A DNA stretch of 8,248 nt from Gammaproteobacteria bacterium (GCA_026982215.1 JALSHN010000389.1:1-8248); one strand, 5' to 3'. Counted from the first letter of the stretch, positions 1 through 6,753 are shown. Notes: generated from the letters alone by a model not told the origin. A program made the numbers and translations.

Positions 1-56
1 ATGAGCTGGCTGTACTGGCTGCCGTAGTCGACGACGGCCACGCTCTCGTGGTGCAT
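1..56 (-). CDS. guaA: GMP synthase (glutamine-hydrolysing), N-terminal fragment running off the left edge
   Basis: The minus strand from ATG 56-54 reads MHHESVAVVDYGSQYSQL before the window ends. The motif VDYGSQYSQLI is the characteristic start of the class I glutamine amidotransferase domain of GuaA (usually DFGSQYTQLIARRVRE). GuaA converts XMP to GMP in the cytoplasm using glutamine and ATP. The in-frame stop upstream is at 116-114, so the start lies in between. ATG 56 is preferred because GGGGAG (71-66) stands 9 nt before it. A candidate promoter and a small hairpin that pairs part of this Shine-Dalgarno are just upstream. Only 18 codons are visible. The family call rests on this motif, which is distinctive, but the rest of the protein cannot be checked. 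It is a housekeeping gene and marks the edge of the defence island. Confidence 0.8.
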   Translation of the reverse strand, partial: MHHESVAVVDYGSQYSQL

Positions 57-67
57 GGGCGTGTTCT

Positions 68-81
68 CCCCGGTCCCGGGG
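68..81 (-). promoter_or_regulatory. Small GC hairpin overlapping the guaA ribosome binding site
   Basis: The minus strand reads CCCCGGGACCGGGG, a 5-bp all-GC stem with a 4-nt loop. Its 3' arm contains the GGGG of the guaA Shine-Dalgarno (GGGGAG, 71-66), so folding would hide the ribosome binding site. This could tune guaA translation, or it may simply reflect the high GC content of the leader. No known riboswitch was recognised here. Confidence 0.25.
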
Positions 82-115
82 CTCCCCTGGACGTTCCCGG
101 CGGCTCCGCGGGTCT

Positions 116-144
116 AGTGTACCCGGGAGAGGGGCCCTTGTCCA
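116..144 (-). promoter_or_regulatory. Candidate sigma70-type promoter of guaA
   Basis: On the minus strand TGGACA (144-139) matches 5 of 6 bases of the -35 consensus. It is followed by exactly 17 bases and then TACACT (121-116), which matches 4 of 6 of the -10 consensus. Transcription would start near 108, giving a 5' leader of about 50 nt before the guaA ATG. The call rests only on consensus match and position; the GC-rich spacer is not typical, and no operator was recognised. Confidence 0.4.
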
Positions 145-162
145 AACGTGGGGGGTGGGGGG

Positions 163-284
163 TGAGATGCTTCGCCTGCGGCCAGCATGACGGTGGTGGG
201 CGTATCACCCTGAGCGAAGCGAAGGGTCTTATGGGGCACGAGGTGCGAGATGCTTCGGTCGCTGCGCTTCCTTGGCATGTCAGG
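163..284. repeat. Cluster of dispersed intergenic repeat units
   Basis: The space between the Mrr-like gene and guaA holds related short units. On the plus strand, GAGATGCTTCG begins at 164 and again at 248, each followed by a GC-rich stretch and then GGCATG or AGCATGAC (184-191; 274-279). Between them, CACCCTGAGCGAAGCGAAGG (206-225, continuing GTCTT to 230) has the form of another intergenic repeat, with ACCCT pairing with AGGGT around a GAGCGAAGCGA loop. I recall motifs of this look as multi-copy intergenic repeats in several phyla, but copy number here cannot be tested. They lie where the mrr transcript would end; no U-tract follows, so I do not call a terminator. Confidence 0.5.
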
Positions 285-285
285 T

Positions 286-1390
286 CTACCGCTTCAGTTG
301 GATATCCAACGAATCCGGCGCATATCCAAACACGGCCAGCAACTGGCGACTCAACCTCAGGATCGATCGGGCATCGAGGTTGGTTTCAACCCATAGTCGT
401 GTTCCTGGAATGGCCCTTGGGGCCTTCATGTCTTCGTCCGAGGTCGCGATATACTGTCGCTTACGGCCATGCAGAGCCGTGGCTTTGTCTGCGAAGTCCC
501 CGGGGTGCCGTTCGACCAGCACGTCGATGGTCTTGAGCAGTACCTCTTTCCAGGTGGATACAGGATACGTTTGCCCGAACAGGACAATGCCCACAGGTCT
601 CTGTCCCGTTCTCGGCGGAGAGGGAGAGAACACCGGTGTAGTCTGTGGGGGTTCTTCTGCCTGCTCGGTCAACATTTCCCACCACTCATCGTCCAGTCCG
701 ATGATCTTAAGGGTCTTTTCCAGCACGCCCACCTGGTGCTTGATGAGCAGTTCGATAAGCTTTTCCCCATCAATGAGACCGATGTGGGCTTTGTTGGATG
801 CTCGAGCCTCTCGTCGGGCTCCCTGAGAGAAACCACCCGTCGTGATGATGATCCCCTGTTGATGCACCTGCAGTGAACCGCGCAGCTGGGTGACCACGGG
901 GGCTCGCACGTTTTTGCCTCCAGCGTTTGACCTGCACTGCCACGTTTATCTCGGTCAGACCCGCGGCCCGGAACACTCCCACCACATCGATGCCGCCGTC
1001 GCTGCTGCGCTGGGTGACCTGAACTGTGTGTTCGTCGAAGCCCATCTGAATGAGCAGCTCGCCGATGAGGGCTTCGAAGCGATCAGGAGGCATGACGTGG
1101 AGGAGCTCGCGCAGTCGCTCGCGGGTGGCCTGGTTGATCTTCTGGACGCGACGATCGATACCTGAGGGCTGGCGTTCAGCCAGGTCGAAAAGGCCACGTC
1201 CCGCGCGCACGAAACGGGAGCCTTCTTGTCGGGTATCGATGTAGAGCCGGGAACCCATGGTGGCTTCGGGTGTCAGGCCCCGGGGCTGGATGAGCCCTTC
1301 TGCCAGGGCCCGGCGGGTGATCTCTCGATAGTGCAGGGGCTTGTTTGCCCGTTTGAGGATTGTATAGGCGGCGTCCAGGTAGGTCATCAT
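286..1390 (-). pseudogene. HARE-HTH/Mrr-type restriction endonuclease, split by a one-base frameshift
   Basis: The first reading frame (start MMTYLDAAYTILKRANKPLH) gives a HARE-HTH winged-helix domain at about residues 3-71, then an Mrr-like catalytic domain starting near residue 100: FEALIGELL, GGID (Asp135) and VQVKRW (Gln153, Lys155). That is the D...QxK form of the PD-(D/E)xK nuclease found in Mrr-family enzymes. Right after RWRQ the frame is lost in a run of five A (plus-strand T 911-915). Removing one A gives RWRQNVRAPVV and restores a 367-aa protein ending at TAG 288-286. The second part completes the Mrr fold (GIIITTGGFSQGA, IGLIDGEKL) and adds a C-terminal domain at about 265-365 (STWKEVLLKTI; GYAPDSLDIQL). 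I have seen that domain in other restriction proteins but cannot name it. The start could be ATG 1390 or 1387; AGAGGT sits 4 or 7 nt upstream respectively. Mrr-family enzymes usually cut methylated DNA. The shift may be a real mutation or a homopolymer sequencing error. Confidence 0.8.
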
Positions 1391-1593
1391 CCGTACCTCT
1401 CTCCGCGAGCTCTGGGCCGGGGCAATCTGTTCCGGATGGCCCGATCCAATGGGCGGCTATGGGCACATCCCACTTCACCCACTCCGGCGGCCTGTCCACA
1501 TGGGCTACCGCGGATGCGCAGGGGATGGATCCAGGGGGTGCAATAGGTTGACCGGTTGAGGTGGATGCCTGCATCGCGTCGTAGAGATCGGCG
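1391..1593. other. Gap between the DUF3644-like fragment and the Mrr-like gene
   Basis: I see no convincing gene, RNA, terminator or clear promoter here. Minus-strand frames are open through much of it, but the translations are not protein-like. Directly after the stop of the DUF3644-like ORF, a +1 frame reads SGAGCSIRSADLYDAM, which faintly resembles what follows the start of such proteins. The stretch may therefore be decayed coding sequence. The Mrr-like gene's ribosome binding site lies at its left end. Confidence 0.4.
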
Positions 1594-1845
1594 CTACGGA
1601 TGGAGCAGCCGGCCCCGCTTATACCGCGTCCCCTTGCCCCTTCCTCGTTCCCGTATATACAGGCTACTGAGCCGGTTGTTGTGCAAGGACAGCCACTTGG
1701 CTTTGAGTAGCAGCTCCCACGCATTCAGCGCCAGAATTACAAAGGACTCTGCGCGATAGCGAAAATCTGGCTTGTTATAGACATCGATGGCAGCCACCAT
1801 TGCAGCGACGGCGCGCTCGCGAAGTATTTTGCTCCTTGATTTCAT
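1594..1845 (-). pseudogene. DUF3644-like protein, truncated N-terminal fragment
   Basis: The 83-codon ORF starts MKSRSKILRERAVAAMVAAI and continues with VYNKPDFRYRAESF and ILALNAWELLLKAKWL. This is the N-terminal pattern I know from DUF3644 proteins (IYNKPxFRYR...NAWELLLKAK), which are commonly found in defence and restriction islands. Family members are normally several hundred residues long, so only the first part is present. The sequence becomes Arg/Gly-rich (RERGRGKGTRYKRGR) and stops at a TAG (1596-1594). The ATG at 1845 has a strong Shine-Dalgarno (AAAGGAG) 10 nt upstream, overlapping the stop of the preceding small ORF, so it could be co-translated with the R-M operon. The function of the family is not known to me. 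Alternatives are a real short protein or a frameshift near 1600. Confidence 0.6.
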
Positions 1846-1860
1846 CCACCAACATCTCCT

Positions 1861-1974
1861 TTATGAGTTGCCCAGACGCTTCGTGCCCCTTTCCCTTGCA
1901 TCTCCTTCGAGAAGATTTTGTTCATGATTGTCCACTTGCGGTGACGGACTCCCACTACCATAGTCCTGTCCCAT
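1861..1974 (-). CDS. Hypothetical 37-aa ORF coupled to the hsdR stop codon
   Basis: The ATG (1974-1972) overlaps the hsdR stop in a TGATG junction, and the ORF ends at TAA 1863-1861, inside the Shine-Dalgarno region of the next ORF. The product begins MGQDYGSGSPSPQVDNHEQN and is hydrophilic, with no motif I recognise and no predicted membrane segment. It has no Shine-Dalgarno of its own; translation would depend on re-initiation after hsdR. A competing frame encodes MNKIFSKEMQGKGARSVWAT and ends by overlapping the start of the DUF3644-like ORF. At most one is real, and this could equally be non-coding spacer. The junction geometry is the only support. Confidence 0.3.
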   Translation of the reverse strand: MGQDYGSGSPSPQVDNHEQNLLEGDARERGTKRLGNS

Positions 1975-4900
1975 CAGGAGGTAACCCAATCGCTGCACAA
2001 CACCTCTGTTTGTTGCAGCACCAATTCCGTGGCCTGTTCCTGCTTGTCCGGTGGATAGCCGTATTTCCGCAGGATGCGCTTGACCAGCACCCGTAACTGG
2101 GCCCGGGTATTCTCCCGCTTGCTCCAGTCCACCGTCACGCTCTTGCGGACCCTCTCCACCAGCTCCTGGGCAATCTTTTTCAAAGTCTCATCGCCAAGGA
2201 CCTCCACCGCACTTTCGTTGGCAGCCAGGGCATCGTAAAAAGCGGCTTCGTCCTCGGAGAGCCCCAGTGGCTCACCCCGGCGCTGCGCCTCGCGCATTTC
2301 CTTGGCAATGGCGATCAACTCCTCGATGACCTGCGCCGCGGCGATGGCGCGGTTGCGGTACTTGTTCAACGCCTCTTCCAGCATCTCGGAAAAAGCCCGT
2401 GACTGCACGACGTTCTTCCGCAGCCGCACCTTGATTTCGTCCTGCAGAAGTTTCCTGAGCGTCTCCACCGCCAGGTTCTTTTGCGGAAGTGCCCGCACCT
2501 CGGCCAGGAACTCATCCGACAGGATGGAGATGTCCGGCTTGTCGAGTCCTGCGGCCGCGAAGATATCCACCACCTCGTGACCCGAAACCGCTTTTGAGAC
2601 CAGTTGTTGCACCGCCGCCTCGATCTCCTCCGGCGTGCGTTCACCCTGGCTCACCGTGGCCTTGATCAAGGCCGCCCGGATCTCCTGGAAAAGGCCGACC
2701 TCGTCGCGGATGGCCAGCGCCTCCTCGTGCGGCACCGCCAGGGCGAACGCCTTGGACAGCGCCGCCACTGCCTGCAGATAGCGCTTCTTGCCGTCCTCCT
2801 GCCCCAGGATGAACTCCATGGCGTCCGCGATGCCCTGCATGCGGGCGGTGGTGTCTGCATGGAGCAGCGATCTGTAGTCGAAGCCATGCAGAATGCCCTG
2901 CACCACCTCGTATTTCTCCTTCATCACCGCCACGGCCTCGGCCTGGTCGATGGCCGCTCTGCCTCGGCCGCCACTTTCGGCATAGACGGCCAGCGCGCGT
3001 TTGAGTGAATCGGCAATCCCCAGATAGTCCACCACCAACCCGCCGGGCTTGTCGCGGAAGACGCGGTTCACCCGGGCAATGGCCTGCATCAGGTTGTGGC
3101 CGCTCATGGGTTTATCGATATACATCGTGTGCAGACAGGGAACGTCGAAACCGGTGAGCCACATATCGCGCACGATCACCAGTTGGAGCTCATCGTCGGG
3201 GTCCTTGAAACGCCGGGCCAACAGATCGCGCGCTGCCTTATTCCGCACGTGTGGCTGCCATTCGGGCGGGTCGGATGCCGAGCCGGTCATCACCACCTTG
3301 ATCTTGCCTTTCGCGTCATCGTCGCTGTGCCACTCAGGCCGAAGGGCAGTAATCGCCTTGTACATCTCCACGCAGATGCGCCGGCTCATGCAGACGATTA
3401 TCCCCTTACCGAACATCGCCTCCCGGCGTCGTTCCCAGTGTTGCACCAGGTCTTCGGCTACCAATCGAATGCGTTTCTCGGCCCCGACCAACGCCTCAAG
3501 AGAAGCCCACTTGCTTTTCAGTCGCTGCTTGCGAGCCTCGTCTTCCTCCGTTTCCGTGATCTCCTCGAATTCCTCGTCCAGTCTGGGCTTCTCGGCCTCG
3601 TCAAGCTCGATCTTGGCCAGTCGGCTCTCGTAATAGATGGGCACCGTGGCGCCGTCCTCCACGGCCCGCTGGATGTCGTAAATGGAGATGTAGTCCCCGA
3701 AGACGGCGCGGGTGTTCTTGTCTTCCTTCTCAATAGGCGTGCCGGTGAAGCCGATGAAAGAGGCGCCCGGCAGCGCGTCGCGCATGTGGCGGGCGAAACC
3801 GTCGATGAAGTCGTACTGGCTGCGGTGGGCTTCATCGGCGATGACCACGATGTTGCGCCGCTTAGAAAGCAGCGGGTAGGTATCACCCTTGTTCTCGGGG
3901 AAGAACTTCTGGATGGTGGTGAAGATCACCCCGCCGGAGGCCACCTGCAACAGTTCCCGCAGATGGGCGCGGCTTTCCGCCTGCACCGGGGTCTGGCGCA
4001 GGACCTGCCGGTTGGCCGCGAAGGTGGAAAAGAGCTGGTTGTCCAGATCGTTGCGGTCGGTGATCACCACGATGGTCGGGTTCTCCATCGCCGGGTGACG
4101 AATGACCTTGCTGGCGTAAAACACCATGGAGAGGCTCTTGCCTGACCCCTGGGTATGCCAGACGACCCCGGCCCGACGGTCGCCCAATCGGGTTTTATAC
4201 TCTGCCTTTTGTTCGGCCACCCGGAAAGGATCGGCGGCTTCGGCTTCGACAAATCGCGCGTAGCGCGCATCCGGCGATGCTTTGATGCCGCAGGCAATCA
4301 GCGTAGAAGCCAGCGCCTGGTTCACAGCGTGGTATTGGTGGTAGCCTGCCGCTTTCTTGGCGATGCCCGCGGTCCCGCCTCCGGTGTCCTCGAAGGTGAT
4401 GAAGTTCACCACGTAGTCCTGAAAACGCCCGAGAGCGAGCATTCCGCGGATCAGCGTCACGAGCCCAGGCTGCACCACGCCTTCACTCTGCTTTTCGTTG
4501 CCCGGCTCGCGGTACAGGTCGGTGCCGTCGATGGTCCGCCAGGGCATGAAGCGGTCCCAGCCGGAGGTGATGGTGCCGAAGCGCGCCTGCATGCCGTCGG
4601 AGATAACAAGAATGGTGTTGTAAGCAAACAGCGAGGGGATCTCTTGCTTGTAGGTCTGCAACTGGTTGAAGGCCTGGCGGAGCGTGGCTTGTTCCGCCCC
4701 GGGGTTTTTCAGCTCGATTACCACCAGCGGCAGGCCGTTGACGAACAACACGATATCCGGCCGTCGTTCGAGGGCACGGTTCGCCGTGCCCCTACGTTCG
4801 ATCACGGTGAACTGGTTGACCGCCAGCCAGTCATTGTTTTCGGGATGTTCAACGTCCAACAGCCACACCTTGCCGTGCTGTTCACCTTCCGATCCCATCC

Positions 4901-5210
4901 AGGAAACATCCACGCCGTCGGTGAGCATGCGATGAAAGCGGCGGTTGTTTTCGATCAGCGCCGGGCTTTCCAGCGTCAGCACCTGGCGCAGGGCTTCCTC
5001 GATGGCTGCGTCCGGCATCTCCGGGTTGATGCGCACCAGCGCGTCGCGCAGCCTGCCCACCAACACTACGTCGCCGTAGTTGGCCGCCGCTTTCCGTTCG
5101 GGGGAAGCACCATCAAAGGCGATGTCTGGGCCGAAGGCCACCTGCCAGCCCAGCGTTTGGAGTTCATCCAGGGCCATCTGTTCGATGGCGTTTTCCGTCA
5201 GATGCGCCAT
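1974..5210 (-). CDS. hsdR: Type I restriction enzyme, R (motor and nuclease) subunit HsdR
   Basis: HsdR joins HsdM2HsdS to translocate DNA using ATP and cut at a distance from unmethylated sites. The 1078-aa protein has the full set of parts. The N-terminal nuclease has Asp152 in RPDIVLF and Glu166-x-Lys168 in VVIELKNP. The SF2 motor has Walker A GSGKS (355-359), DEAH (459-462), GFTGTP (487-492), a motif V region DMWLTGFDVP (682-691) and motif VI QAIARVNR (709-716). A C-terminal helical region of roughly 300 residues follows. The chosen start is ATG 5210 (MAHLTENAIEQMALDELQ), because AAGGA stands 6 nt upstream and the N-terminus matches the family; the reading frame stays open for 23 codons further but lacks support. 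The start overlaps the end of the transposase gene by 13 nt. Residues 141-150 (GTANRALERR) come from a palindromic 30-bp insertion just before Asp152, so activity may be altered. Confidence 0.96.
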   Translation of the reverse strand: MAHLTENAIEQMALDELQTLGWQVAFGPDIAFDGASPERKAAANYGDVVLVGRLRDALVRINPEMPDAAIEEALRQVLTLESPALIENNRRFHRMLTDGVDVSWMGSEGEQHGKVWLLDVEHPENNDWLAVNQFTVIERRGTANRALERRPDIVLFVNGLPLVVIELKNPGAEQATLRQAFNQLQTYKQEIPSLFAYNTILVISDGMQARFGTITSGWDRFMPWRTIDGTDLYREPGNEKQSEGVVQPGLVTLIRGMLALGRFQDYVVNFITFEDTGGGTAGIAKKAAGYHQYHAVNQALASTLIACGIKASPDARYARFVEAEAADPFRVAEQKAEYKTRLGDRRAGVVWHTQGSGKSLSMVFYASKVIRHPAMENPTIVVITDRNDLDNQLFSTFAANRQVLRQTPVQAESRAHLRELLQVASGGVIFTTIQKFFPENKGDTYPLLSKRRNIVVIADEAHRSQYDFIDGFARHMRDALPGASFIGFTGTPIEKEDKNTRAVFGDYISIYDIQRAVEDGATVPIYYESRLAKIELDEAEKPRLDEEFEEITETEEDEARKQRLKSKWASLEALVGAEKRIRLVAEDLVQHWERRREAMFGKGIIVCMSRRICVEMYKAITALRPEWHSDDDAKGKIKVVMTGSASDPPEWQPHVRNKAARDLLARRFKDPDDELQLVIVRDMWLTGFDVPCLHTMYIDKPMSGHNLMQAIARVNRVFRDKPGGLVVDYLGIADSLKRALAVYAESGGRGRAAIDQAEAVAVMKEKYEVVQGILHGFDYRSLLHADTTARMQGIADAMEFILGQEDGKKRYLQAVAALSKAFALAVPHEEALAIRDEVGLFQEIRAALIKATVSQGERTPEEIEAAVQQLVSKAVSGHEVVDIFAAAGLDKPDISILSDEFLAEVRALPQKNLAVETLRKLLQDEIKVRLRKNVVQSRAFSEMLEEALNKYRNRAIAAAQVIEELIAIAKEMREAQRRGEPLGLSEDEAAFYDALAANESAVEVLGDETLKKIAQELVERVRKSVTVDWSKRENTRAQLRVLVKRILRKYGYPPDKQEQATELVLQQTEVLCSDWVTS
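4765..4800. repeat. 30-bp palindromic insertion with 6-bp direct repeats inside hsdR
   Basis: CGTTCG occurs at 4765-4770 and again at 4795-4800. Between them lies a 24-bp element containing an 8-bp perfect inverted repeat, GGGCACGG (4772-4779) and CCGTGCCC (4784-4791), around the loop TTCG. The element plus one repeat is 30 bp, exactly ten codons. Removing it restores VIERRPDIVLF, the expected HsdR sequence, in place of VIERRGTANRALERRPDIV. On the minus strand the element starts TAGGGGCACGG, similar to the GTAGGGGCGACCGG palindrome in the neighbouring transposase gene. The direct repeats look like a target-site duplication. Confidence 0.8.
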
Positions 5211-5815
5211 GGTTCGTCCTTTGGTCGGGATGACCGTCCGGTCGTCCGTACATCTGGATTTTCCCGATCCAATGCCCATTGCAGGGGGTTATTGTTGATG
5301 TATTCACGGATACGATTCAATTCGTTTTCATCCCGTACGATGTGTTCGTAATAATTGCGTTGCCAGACCGGCGTGCCTGGCGTACCGCGCATATTGTTAA
5401 TGCGCCGGGTAACGGCGGATTTAAAACCGGCAATGATTGCCCCCAATGATTGGGATTTGGGTCCACGAGGGTATTGCGGCCCATCGGGTAGGGGCGACCG
5501 GCCGGTCGCCCCTACGGTATTGACGTCATGGTTGGGGGAATCCACAATCCAAATGATGCCATGCACATGATTGGGCATGACCACAAATTCGGATTCATAT
5601 AATTGCACATATGGGCGAATCCGGGCGGTGCGGAACCATTCTGACCATACAATTTCACCGAACCGGTTCAACATCATATTCCCATCAACAACGTTCCCGA
5701 ACAGACATTGCCGATTTTGGGTGCAAATGGTGACGAAATACGCCCCTGGCTGGGCATAGTCGTATCCCTTCAGGCGGATGGAGCGGCGGTGGCGTTTTTC
5801 GGGGTCGTATTTCAT
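5198..5815 (-). CDS. RAYT/IS200-like Y1 transposase (HUH superfamily)
   Basis: The 205-aa protein is a Y1_Tnp-family single-strand transposase. Visible signatures are GAYFVTICTQNRQCLFG (24-40), the metal-binding HUH motif in MPNHVHGII (His83 and His85), GAIIAGFKSAVTRRIN (125-140) and WQRNYYEHIVRDENEL (151-166), whose Tyr155 or Tyr156 is the likely nucleophile. The closing REYINNNPLQWALDREN is typical of the REP-associated group. These enzymes cut and join short palindromic elements. ATG 5815 overlaps the stop of a 37-codon hsdS remnant (ATGA), and GGAGG stands 7 nt upstream. The 3' end overlaps hsdR by 13 nt, so the gene is wired into the R-M operon and no flanking IS ends are obvious. Residues 101-110 (VGATGRSPLP) are encoded by a perfect palindrome, and 189-198 (VRTTGRSSRP) by a degenerate copy. 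The catalytic parts look intact. Confidence 0.9.
   Translation of the reverse strand: MKYDPEKRHRRSIRLKGYDYAQPGAYFVTICTQNRQCLFGNVVDGNMMLNRFGEIVWSEWFRTARIRPYVQLYESEFVVMPNHVHGIIWIVDSPNHDVNTVGATGRSPLPDGPQYPRGPKSQSLGAIIAGFKSAVTRRINNMRGTPGTPVWQRNYYEHIVRDENELNRIREYINNNPLQWALDRENPDVRTTGRSSRPKDEPWRI
5224..5251. repeat. Degenerate copy of the GTAGGGGC palindrome at the transposase/hsdR junction
   Basis: On the minus strand this begins GTACGGACGACCGG. By my alignment 22 of 28 bases match the perfect palindrome at 5488-5515, in the same reading frame of the transposase (VRTTGRSSRP against VGATGRSPLP). It keeps an inner stem around 5237-5238 with a few mismatches. It lies 14 nt upstream of the hsdR ATG, so an RNA hairpin here could affect hsdR translation. 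Confidence 0.6.
5488..5515. repeat. Perfect 28-bp palindrome (REP-like) inside the transposase gene
   Basis: The sequence is GTAGGGGCGACCGG followed by its exact reverse complement, with no mismatch and no spacer. It encodes VGATGRSPL in a poorly conserved linker of the transposase, between the HUH motif and the tyrosine region. Its outer GTAGGGGC...GCCCCTAC ends resemble the element inserted in hsdR. REP-type palindromes are the known substrates of RAYT transposases, so this is a plausible substrate sequence carried within its own transposase gene. Confidence 0.85.
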
Positions 5816-5925
5816 AGGGCGCCCTCCAGAATCTTCTCCACATCCGGCACGCGCAGTTCGCCGGAGATGAGCTTAGCCAAGAAGGAGGCTTCGTTCGGAG
5901 ACTCGGTAAAATTAGGCTTGAGCAT
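5812..5925 (-). pseudogene. Remnant of a second hsdS 3' end (37 codons)
   Basis: The ORF begins MLKPNFTESPNEASF and continues LAKLISGELRVPDVEKILEG before its TGA. The part KLISGELRVPDVEKI is identical to the C-terminus of the intact HsdS, and 43 bp of DNA are identical (5829-5871 and 6777-6819). Upstream, weaker DNA similarity continues for roughly 40 nt (TCTCCG...CGA...AAGCTCATC), while the first codons are not HsdS-like. It starts 2 nt after the HEPN gene stop, with AGGAG 9 nt upstream, and its stop overlaps the transposase ATG. It may be translated, but I read it as the tail of an earlier hsdS that once preceded the transposase directly. Confidence 0.75.
5829..5871. repeat. Direct repeat of the hsdS 3' end, copy 1
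   Basis: Forty-three bases identical to 6777-6819, same orientation, 948 bp apart. They code for the SGELRVPDVEKI segment in both places. Together the two copies bracket the HEPN gene and could support its loss by recombination. Confidence 0.9.
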
Positions 5926-5926
5926 G

Positions 5927-6753
5927 TTATCGTTCTCCTGCTATGCACGCCAAAGCAGCTTTCACGACTTGCAAGCACACCTTTGCCGTATACTGATCTG
6001 GTGCGAATCCTGACGCCATTTGCTCGTAGGGATGGATATAATTCCGAAAGTCGCGTAAACTATGGCTGAACTTTTTCACATCCAGCTTGAGGGTCCCTAC
6101 CTCATGAGCTACATCAATAAGTTGTGCGAGTGTCCATTTGTGAAAAGGTTTGACTTTTCCGTCGCTCGTTTTTGGACTGGACGATGCACGATTGAATCTC
6201 TCTGGACTATGCACCGCTACGCCAAGGAGCACCCCTTCAAGAACACTGCCGCACAAGAAGATCACGGCAAGGGGAGCGCCCGCTGCAAGTGCCTTGCGTG
6301 CTTCTTCCAACCTCGCCTCAATTATTTTTAGAACTCCAGCCTCAATCGGCAACTTATCCAGGTTCGTAATGTCGAACTCCCGCCTCAGGAACTCATCGAT
6401 CTCATCGGCAGGCTGAGCGGACACTTGTTGTCCTGACAAGCGCGCAACGATCCTACGGCATTTCTGAAGTAGGTCCTGGTTTGGGTCTTTGCCGTCGATT
6501 TTGCATTGTGCCTCATAAGAATCAAGCATTTCTGATAGCACGCGCGCGACTAATTCGTCAGGCTCTTGTTCCCAAAAGGACCTTAGTTTTTTGGCTTTTG
6601 AGCTGCCGTATGTCATATATCGTGGGCTATGAATGTCGATCCCATGACGCTTAAATAGTTCTTCGAACGTTGCATTCGTATAGTCCAGAACGTATCCGCT
6701 ACTCATTCTAAATATTGCCTCAAAATAGCGTTTTTCAACATCAGTCAGGCTAC

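Noticed and set aside
1..56. guaA as an island attachment site
   Set aside because: Islands known to use guaA enter at its 3' end; here the island lies at the 5' end, and no integrase or att repeat is visible.
57..115. Purine riboswitch in the guaA leader
   Set aside because: The leader is too short and lacks the conserved purine-aptamer core.
207..227. Rho-independent terminator after the Mrr-like gene
   Set aside because: The ACCCT/AGGGT stem is short with a long loop and no T-tract follows on the minus strand.
163..284. CRISPR array
   Set aside because: Units are few, unequal in length and unevenly spaced, with no constant repeat/spacer pattern and no cas genes.
48..876. Plus-strand open frames across the guaA leader and the Mrr-like gene
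   Set aside because: The minus strand encodes recognisable GuaA and Mrr sequence here, and the plus-strand translations look random.
1176..1724. A 182-codon minus-strand frame spanning the DUF3644-like fragment, the gap and the Mrr-like start
   Set aside because: It overlaps the true frames of both neighbours, and its translation is low-complexity Pro/Gly/Arg-rich without domains.
5211..5279. Upstream extension of HsdR by 23 residues (from ATG 5279)
   Set aside because: The extension overlaps the transposase and has no ribosome binding site; MAHLTENAIEQ at 5210 fits the family start and has AAGGA 6 nt upstream.
3096..5351. Long plus-strand open frames (349 and 398 codons) opposite hsdR
   Set aside because: They lie antisense to clearly functional HsdR codons, have no recognisable domains and are the usual by-product of GC-rich coding sequence.
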